Below are positions 56,306 through 64,000 of a stretch of DNA of 64,000 bases, piece after piece. Under the pieces are notes generated by a model, which saw only the letters and a program-made list of their open reading frames with translations, had not been told where the DNA came from and did not search any database. Numbering within the stretch: the first letter of the stretch is position 1; every line of letters starts with the position of its first letter. The translations under genes and the position numbers were made by a program. Source of the stretch: Amphimedon queenslandica (taxonomy: Eukaryota > Porifera > Demospongiae > Haplosclerida > Niphatidae); contig NW_003546422.1 of NCBI RefSeq assembly GCF_000090795.2, forward strand, positions 41,366 to 105,365, in the 5' to 3' direction.

Positions 56306-58233
56306 TAATAATTGCAGCACAACTACGCCCACGCACACAATTTTTATTTTAACTCTTTTTTGGAAATTGATGTAACTCATTAATGAAATAAGCTATCTTT
56401 ATGAAAATTTGTATACATCGAGCGGTCAAAGTGCACTATCTGCTGATATAAGGCAAACCACATGGTCATTATATAAAGGAATATATTCAATGGTTAGTAA
56501 AAAATATACATTACAAACATCTGTGGTACAAATTTGTATCTAAAAGCCAGTTACAGAGCCATTGGTATTGTTAAATAGAGCATACTTTAAGCTTTAAGAA
56601 AATGCCATAATGTTTTTTGTCCCATATTAAATAAATGAAATATAAGTGATGTAAAATATGCATTAGTAATAAATATTCTGCACTCATAGACAATGGCTCA
56701 GAAACTTAAGAAGAAATGCTATTTGTGTGGAAAGACTGGTGTCTCAAATATCATGGTTTATTCTAACTGGGACAAAAAGACAAAAGATTTCGTGGAAAAG
56801 CATCTTGAAGAGACTCCACCACCAAATGCAACAATATGTAAGTAAGAGCTGCTGGAGTCCCAGCATCAGCCCAGTGTTGCTTCATACATTCCTAAATGGA
56901 AGAGGTTACCAACAATTTCTTCATGTATGTACCTTAACTGTACCAAGATGAATAACAACTGTAAAATCAGTAAGCCTCTTTTTGCACCAAATGGTGAGAT
57001 TCGACAGCTATCAGGAATTGATACTGCTTCTACTGACCCAGTATTACTCTGTCAAGTACATTATTACAAGAGATATAGGGCATTTCATCCTCCTGTTAAA
57101 TGTAAATCTTGTGGCGGCTCTCCTAAACCGGGAAGTACATTTACACATTACAGTCCAGACGCAAAACTAGTGTTATCTTACCTATGTAGCATTGACCCTT
57201 TTGTTGAAATCAAATCAAACGATCACTTATGCATATCCTGTTATAAGGTACATTTATCAATCATATCTTCCGTCAGTAATTATTCAACGCTCTCTAATGA
57301 AATAATCTCATGGTCATCTATAATAACAGACAGCAACACAGACAAACTCACCAAAACCATCCTGTTAGCTGTAGTGTGTTGCCCAACAATTAATTGACAA
57401 AAAAGCTCTTGTATTAACTACTGCTTTTTTCTTCTTTTTGCAAGAGTATACAAGTGAGATACCAATTGACAACATAGCATCAGTGGAACTAGATATAGAT
57501 ACAGGAAACAGCACAGTAAAGTTCACATCACATTGGCTATTGCACCAATCAATCTCTTATTTACATAAATTCATGCAATGTAAATGTGTACATAAGCGTC
57601 ATGGAACTATCTTATATAATAAGGGTGGTGACCTGTTAACTAGTTTGTCCTGGGCATTGGGTTCAGCTAATAATAAGCTACTAGTATTTCCTCCAATAAA
57701 GGTTCATGCAACATCAATCCCAGTACAATTATAACACAAAGTGCAAAATTGCTAAACAACTTACTACATGAAGAAGGGAAGCGACTATTATCACTGAACA
57801 TCGATCACTTAGAATTTTCTGTCTTTCATTTTTTAGATGATACAAATCAGGTGCTTCTCCACTTCATACAGACAACTACTGAGTCTACATGTAACAAAAG
57901 TAGAGTTTATTTAAATGATCACATCAAAAGATTCACCATTTCTTCATTTTGTGTGTTATCACCACCAATTCAAAAAATCTAACACCATGACATAATATAT
58001 TGGCAGATGCGGTAGAGGTTAATGGTGGCTCCCGAGAGTTACTTAAAATATTAAATGGATTAGGTTGTGTCGCATCACCCAATACCGTATAGTGGGATAT
58101 TTTCGTGGGGTCAAATTTTCGTGATTTGGGGTGGTTGAGATTTTCGTGGGTTAAATTTTCGTGATAACTGCATAATTATGCTGTATTAATTTAATTAATT
58201 ATTCATAGTTGGTTATTAATAAAAATTGTCAAA

Positions 58234-59229
58234 ATGGCGTCGTGGAGCATTGATAGTTGTGTCCGAGGTTTTCATGTTTACCAGGACATTTGGACACCTG
58301 TCCTACATGAGGAACTAGATTGTGAAGAAGAAAGAGGAAATATTGAAGACCCGTATGCTGTGGCTGTCAAGAGAAATGGTCATGTAGTTGGGCACATTCC
58401 AAGAAAAATCAGTGCCATTTGTTCTACCTTTATCTGGCGAGGAGGTTGTATCATTTGTACAGTGACAGGCAGCAGGAGATATTCCAGGGACTTAGTACAA
58501 GGAGGATTGGAGATTCCCTGCGTTACATGTAACCTTTATCATGGACAGTGAAATTGAAGTTAAAAAAGTAAAAAAAATATTGCCATCTGGCAAACTAGGC
58601 AAAGCCGGTGTAAATGAGTCACATGATTGTAAGAGTAATGAGGATTATATTGATGCAGACACGGTCCAAACTGAGGTAGATGACAGTGGTAATAAAAATA
58701 CTGTATGGCTTGAATATGATGCAATTCGTTTGGTACTTGACGACCGTTCTACTATTTTAAGTGGTGGCTACTTGAATGATAAACATATATTTTGGCCAAA
58801 ACCTATTACGGAGAAGATTTCCTGAGATAAATGGCTTGAAGTCAACATTGGAAATAACCAAACCTAGTGACAAATTTGAAATGACTGATAGTCTAATAAT
58901 ACAGGTGATTCACTGCAAAGATAATCATTGGATTACAACATCAAATATTGGATGTCAAGAAAGTGAAATCACTGTTTACGACTCCTTATACAAAGCTATC
59001 GATCAGCACACATATGAAATGCTTTCTCGTTTGTTTTCAAAGAAAACATTTACTATCAAGCAGCCACAGAAACAAACAAATGGATATGACTGGATTATTT
59101 GCATTGGCATTTGCAACTACATTAGCATATGAAAAGAAGCGACTTTCATCAACAAACTATGAACAAAAACAAATGCGGCCTCACATTTGTGCTTGTTTTG
59201 AAAATAAACAATTAATTCCATTTCAATAA
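58234..59229 (+). pseudogene. HIRAN-like plus C48 (Ulp1-like) peptidase passenger gene, broken
   Basis: The first part (58234-58540) is HIRAN-like: CVRGFHVYQDIWTPVLHEEL, DPYAVAVKRNGHVVGHIPRK, GGCIICTVTGSRRYSRDL. HIRAN modules bind DNA ends or act in chromatin helicases. A linker (MDSEIEVKKVKKILPSGKL) and the peptidase follow, with the expected His (HCKDNHWITT, 58910), Asp (VYDSLYKAID, 58975) and Gln (KQPQKQTNGYD, 59055) positions. A one-base loss falls exactly in the DCG codons at about 59089, where the catalytic Cys should be; the correct frame resumes as LFALAFATTLAYEKKRL. Other frame slips lie near 58540 and 58790. The gene is dead in this copy. Confidence 0.65.
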
Positions 59230-59295
59230 TAACACAATTAATGATACACAATTGACAATTTAATGTAAGTTTAAGTAATATATTGTTAGTAATTT

Positions 59296-60695
59296 TATTA
59301 GTTTAGTTATTGTTGAGTTATTTTGTCTAAAATAGCAGCTGCCATTGACAATAATATCTGGGTTTTTGGTAAAATGCTCATTTGAATTAACCATTGACTG
59401 TTTAGTGGCTTGACAATGCTTAGTCTCATATCTACTGGAGTTAAATCATCTTCATTTTGTAGTTGTGTTCCAACCTGCATAGCATACCATGACTAGAAGC
59501 AGTTCCTAAGAAGGTCTTTGGCAGACTTATTGACACTCAAGTCCATTGGTTGAAGTCTATCAGTATTTTTAGCTGGAACCAATACATACCTGATGCTATT
59601 AGCCTCAAGCTTGCTAAAAACTCCTTCTGTAACTTGTCCTGAAAAATGGTCAAAAATAGCAACAGCTGGAAAGGTTGACGGAAGGTTTAACTCCTGTCTT
59701 TTATTCTGAACATAAGGTATAATAATTTTGTCCAAATAATAATCCATTGTACCCTCATTAGACCAATGTGTAGGAGTTGTTGTGTTGTGCCAATTTTAAG
59801 GAAAGCTTACATTTTTTGGCAGACTTTTAACAGTAGACCCAGGATAGATGAGCTGTGGTGGTAGAAATGTTCCATCTGCAGTCCCAGCAAATACTGCTGT
59901 CATTTGCCTTTTGTCTATGAGTCCAGCTATTTCCACCCTCCGTGAGCCTTTCTGCTCCATTGTCCACTCTGAGACTGGCACAAAGTGGATGCCAGTCTGG
60001 TCCCAATTGAAGACCAGAGATAATGGGATATCTTCCAAAATAACAAATGCAGCTACGTCGTTCAGAAAGATTTCTCAAGACCTGTCAAAATGTTCAACAG
60101 GCACTGACGACTTTGTGGTGGCCTTCCTCTTAACAAAATTCATCCTTTTCAAGAGACTTTTTGCCCAATCTCTGCTTAGCTCTAGAGGACTTCCATTGCA
60201 TGCCAGTAAGTTAGCATCATGTGACTGAACTATACCGATGCCAGCTGCTACAACAATAGAGGTATTTACTACGCTTCCATTGGCTCGTAGGGCAGTAATG
60301 TAGGTCCTTATATCCTTATCCCAATCTTCACCAATCAGTAACGGCTTTCTTCTTTTTTTCTGCGGTATCAATAGGTCATCATCATCACCTTTGCAGTCCA
60401 TTTTTCTTTTTCGATTCAATTCTTTAATGTACATATCCTTCCAGTCTCTCACAGTATTTGCCCAGTTCTTAGGTGCATTAGGAACAGATCCTTCAAACTT
60501 GCGCACAGCAGCCTTGATGCCGTTTTCAACAGCATACTTGGCGATCTCAGTCTTCCTTTCAATGGAAAGCTTATTATAAGAGCCTCTGGCTTTAGTCTGG
60601 TGAGCTTTCTCTACCTCTCTCTCAACAGCTTTAATTGTTTTTAAAGGTAAGCCAATGGAAGCTTTTTTTGGAAGCAGCTTGAAGTATTTCTCCAT
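59296..60695 (-). pseudogene. pogo-like transposase, broken by few stops
   Basis: Start MEKYFKLLPKKASIGLPLKT at 60695. The DNA-binding part includes IERKTEIAKYAVENGIKAAV and RKPLLIGEDWDKDIRTYITA. The catalytic core keeps its three acidic residues: FNWDQTGIHFVP (first D, 60010), AIFDHFSGQV (second, 59670) and RLQPMDLSVNKS (third, 59540). In-frame stops lie near 60078, 59798 and 59493, with a frame slip near 59360. Apart from these the frame is open, so this is a young or lightly decayed copy. It is related to the frame at 1-533. Confidence 0.8.
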
Positions 60696-63600
60696 TTCAT
60701 AGCACGTGGGGCAATATACTGCAACAGGACACGCCTATACCGGATATGTGCTAAATTTTTGTGTGTTAAATTTTTGTGAAAGTGTTTTGGACACGAAAAA
60801 CACGAAAATAAGGCTCCACGAAAATATCCCGCTATACGGTACAAACTACTGATATGTTACTTATCATGCAGAACGGCAACAACAAAGAAATGTATTGGAC
60901 ACAATGTCACCTGATATTTTTACTTTCGCTTCTGTTGATAATTTTGATATGTTGCAGACACATGCTGCAGTATGAACTGGACATCAACATAGAAGCTTTC
61001 ACGGTACAACAGTTCAGCTTGTACAACCCAATCCAACATTATAATTCTCTTCATCAAATACAGATTTGCCATCACAATTACCTTTTTGTGACCTAAGTAA
61101 CTGCCATTTCAGAGCAGATACACCTTCCAATTCACCTCATGAACATAGAAAAGTAGGCCCAAAGAGACGGCGCACAACAATTCCAACAGAAATAAATTCA
61201 AAAACGACATCCATGAATGGAAATGCATCTTCCTCCAATCAAAGTTATCAGCAGTTGTCTATAGTAGGGTTCCAAGAAACAGAATCTGAAACAAAAGAAA
61301 GAATAAAGGTTACAAATCATATTCTATGTTACATGCTACCAAGAGTGGCTGCTATAGACACTGATTTAGTGTAATCTATGTTCCATGTGAATGCTCTATT
61401 ATTCAATATATGGAATAAATCAGTGAGAATGCTGATAATGATGACACTGTTATGTGTAGCTGAAAACTTACTGCAGACATTTAAAAGAGATGGAAAGGAA
61501 GAGTGGGTTGTATTAGCTGGTAATGGTAAGACTTATCAGCATTTAATGAAAATCAAATGTCACTATGGAGAATCAATGAAGAAGCTACTCATATTTCCCG
61601 GAGACTGGCACACACTGAAGACATACCAAATAACCATTATGAAAATTAACTTCTCTGCTGGTCTTTGAGAAATAGCAGCAGCTGCAGGCTAAAAGGGTAC
61701 AACATTATCATCACTTGATAAGTGTATTAATTTGAAATGTACCCATAATTTTCTCTTACAAGTGTGGGAAGCCTTATATTGGTGTCTTCTTTTAGCATAT
61801 GTTAATAGCTGTCAACACCAATCGATAAAACAGCAAATCAAGGAAGTTCTTTCTTGCAGTATGAAAATGAGACAACACCTCTACTATCTGTAATAAAGGA
61901 AATAGAAACTATAATTAAAAAAATGAATTGAAGATAGATTTTTAGAGTTTTTGGAAGCCCAGTGTAAGCTAGATAAGACATGAAAATTTTGGATTCAGTT
62001 CACTTTCAATGATTGCCTTACATATGTTAGCCTATTTCTTGCAATACGGGGTAGTAACTGGCATTTAAGGAACTCTAGCCTAAAACTAATGGCACCTGTA
62101 TTTGCTGCATATGAGAGACTTGTATCAAAGGATAGTTCCTAACCACATTGCTGACATACAGATTTTCGAAGTGAAATTTTTAGATTTCTTTAAAAAGGGA
62201 CACTTTACAGTGCATATCACTGGGCAGCAATAGAAGTCAGTAGCTATTGATGAGGCACATGAAGTGTGTATCAAAAGACTTAAAATCTGCCATCACTTAT
62301 CCTACTGATGCATATCTACTAAAGACATTATTTTTTAACAGATGTATCAAGACATACAAGAATTTGCTGCATGAATTGTTTACTGAAAGGAATTTCATAG
62401 AAAACAACACATTGCTGATTGTAGACAAAACAACAGAAGCAAAACACAAAAAAGAGAACATTCAAGTAATGGTAACAGCAATAGATAACAGCAAATTATT
62501 ACCACTGAATTTACAAGAAGATAGAGGGTTAGTGAATACATTCACACAACAAATAGCAACAGCAGAACAAGCATACAACCTCTTAAACTTTCACTTAATT
62601 GGTGAAGAAACAGCAGCTCAGTATATAAAGTAATATATACTAAAGCTCTCAAGTTTTGGTATCAAAATGATTCACTGAAAGAAGCTACTAACTATGGCCA
62701 CACCAATTAATAGTATAAAAAAGTGACACAAAAACAGAGAATCTGAACAAGTTATCAAGTGCCTTCAATGACGTATAGCTTGGAGTGTTCACACAGGTGA
62801 GCCATTTATTGAACAAGAACAATATTCCATTTACCCTAGAGCCCTGGCTGATGAAAACGGAATTCCTACTAAGTCATCAAAATGTAATGAATTAAAGTCC
62901 AGATACAATGACCACACTTTAAAAGTTTTCCTTACCTTTTTAGATTCCATACCAGATGTTATCTTAGATGCCATGTTTCTAATTAATACGAAACCATTGA
63001 GATCTACATAATCAATATCAGAATATGCCTGGTTTTTGTTTAATTGCTGTATTAAAAACTTGTGTTTCTGAGCTGAGGTACACGTCATTTTTGATAAAGA
63101 AACCACAAAGCATTTCAATCCCAAAAGATTTGAACAATCTTGTCGAGATAGATCTAACATCAGCAAAAAAAAGCAACATGACCATATAACACTTACTCCT
63201 CAGTCTCCTATAATGTTTCAGTGGAGAGACATACTTGAATGCCATGTATGTAAACACATATTAATAAATACAATTGGCATTTCCTTTATGCAACAAGGAA
63301 GGCTTATGTTAGAAGATCAACAAATGCTAGTGTTAGCAGGTTGCTTTAGTGGTGAGCAGGAAGATCAAGCTTGGAAAATTACAAGTGGTCTTGCTTCAGT
63401 TCCTCAACCAGAACCACTCTATAAATGTAATGCGATTGAAGCAGATATGAGGATATGGCACCATGCAGTCATGTGTATTGCAAATTCAGTTCTTATCTAC
63501 TCTCCAGATACTTATTTGTACAATATAGGCTTACTTATTTTGAAGTATATTTAAGGCAATTCATAATACATTTCAACCCTCCACACTCTACAGAAACAAG

Positions 63601-64000
63601 ATATGTTAACACCAATAATTTAGTGCATACACCACAAAACAACCCAGATCTAGCTTCACTATGCCGAGAATCACTACCTAACATCATGACATCACTTTTT
63701 GTGGCCACTGGTTCAGATTTCACGTCCAATTTCAAATCATTAGGTAAAAGCAATATTTCTTAATCTCTTTTTCTGACATTCTCAATTCATTACAAGCAAT
63801 AATTCTACGGGCTCCTTATCTGACATAAATTGAACAAATAGAGATTTAGGATTCCTATCCTTTTAAGACTTGTTGGAACAGCATACTTCAAAAAGTACTT
63901 TACCTCATTTGCTTCTATTTATGGGCATGAATCTCCTCAACAATTCTACAATTCTACTGATTCTTCTTTAACAGTTACAAAACATCATAATCTATGGATT

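Larger units (their letters stand above)
58085..60839. mobile_element. pogo-like DNA transposon with passenger sequence
   Basis: 2755 bp. Inverted ends CCGTATAGTGGGATATTTTC and CCGTATAGCGGGATATTTTC, flanked by TA (58083-58084 and 60840-60841). Subterminal TTCGTG/TTTGTG repeats occur at both ends. Two convergent genes: HIRAN plus C48 on + (58234-59229) and a pogo transposase on - (59296-60695). Both are broken. It is inserted in FEN/PIN-CXC copy 3. Confidence 0.85.
51900..64000 (+). mobile_element. FEN/PIN-CXC element, copy 3, truncated by window edge
   Basis: The likely 5' terminus is CAGTTGAACCG at 51900, matching the copy 2 terminus CAGTCGAACCG. If the DIRS element (51950-56305) is left out, the terminus lies about 437 bp before the start codon at 56693, against 479 bp in copy 2. 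The 3' end lies beyond the window. A pogo-like transposon (58085-60839) is inserted within. The terminus assignment is an inference from spacing and a short match. Confidence 0.45.
56693..64000 (+). pseudogene. FEN/PIN-CXC family gene, copy 3 (broken, runs off right edge)
   Basis: Start MAQKLKKKCYLCGKTGVSNI at 56693. Then come ICKSCW with a frame slip near 56845, CKSCGGSPKPGSTFTHYSPD near 57105, and HLCISCYKVHLSII near 57225. After the pogo insertion: SNSPHEHRKVGPKRRRTT (61125), [14 protein letters not shown] (61510) and [14 protein letters not shown] (61590), both in 61378-61668, and RIAWSVHTGEPF near 62785. The nuclease-like block reads VILDAMFLINTKPLR (62960), EVHVIFDKET (63080), EADMRIWHHAVMC (63440), LIYSPDTYLYNIGL (63490) and FVATGSDFTSNFKSLGK (63700). 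It ends with GFLSF, VGTAYFKKY near 63860-63900 and KHHNLW at the window edge. Multiple stops and frame changes occur. The CXC tail would lie outside. Confidence 0.65.

Noticed and set aside
62831-63257. Minus-strand frames in the last kilobase and a half
   Set aside because: Antisense to FEN/PIN-CXC copy 3, whose motifs read on the plus strand.

Overview
This window looks like repeat-rich, AT-rich animal DNA. I read it as a sponge (Amphimedon-like demosponge) genome by inference, not proof. The pointers are very short GT-AG introns, dense hairpin MITEs with TA or TTAA target sites, and transposon protein types I associate with sponge and coral predicted proteomes (DUF6589, FEN/PIN-CXC, HIRAN-C48, P-like). 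I see no bacterial operons, CRISPR arrays, rRNA or convincing tRNA genes.

Layout. 1-533: pogo-type transposase, cut by the window edge. 675-2745: decayed THAP plus DDE_4 transposase. 3105-4065: decayed hAT transposase. 6582-10201: the only clear host gene, the last four exons of a BLTP1/Tweek (KIAA1109)-like bridge lipid-transfer protein, with two MITEs in its last intron. 11371-16600: copy 1 of a large family that I call FEN/PIN-CXC, pierced by a Crypton-like fragment and several MITEs. 16746-18050: two tandem ~650-bp non-coding units. 20232-21470: broken RecQ-like helicase. 21960-24900: broken LINE with a restriction-like endonuclease tail. 24900-26550: ATT-rich DNA holding a second LINE tail.

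26550-39790: a DUF6589 gene (minus strand) is split by a 12-kb nested block (27488-39527). That block is copy 2 of the FEN/PIN-CXC element. It contains a 5.3-kb P-like transposon (27907-33217) and a 0.7-kb MITE. The P-like element has ~365-bp inverted repeats that carry the start of two convergent genes, a transposase and an uncharacterised 425-aa partner.

39790-42876: a Penelope-like element split by a 2.5-kb DNA transposon (C48 peptidase plus PHD finger), itself carrying a LINE tail. 43895-51770: an older P-like copy with the same two convergent genes, interrupted by a fossil Ty3/Gypsy element (45960-51059). 51950-56305: a fossil DIRS element with a short assembly gap. 51900-64000: FEN/PIN-CXC copy 3, interrupted by the DIRS element and by a 2.75-kb pogo-like transposon (58085-60839) that carries HIRAN and C48 passenger sequence.

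The strongest candidates for undescribed biology are (i) the FEN/PIN-CXC family as a mobile element, with matching termini in two copies, and (ii) the two-gene P-like element whose inverted repeats supply a shared promoter and start codon.
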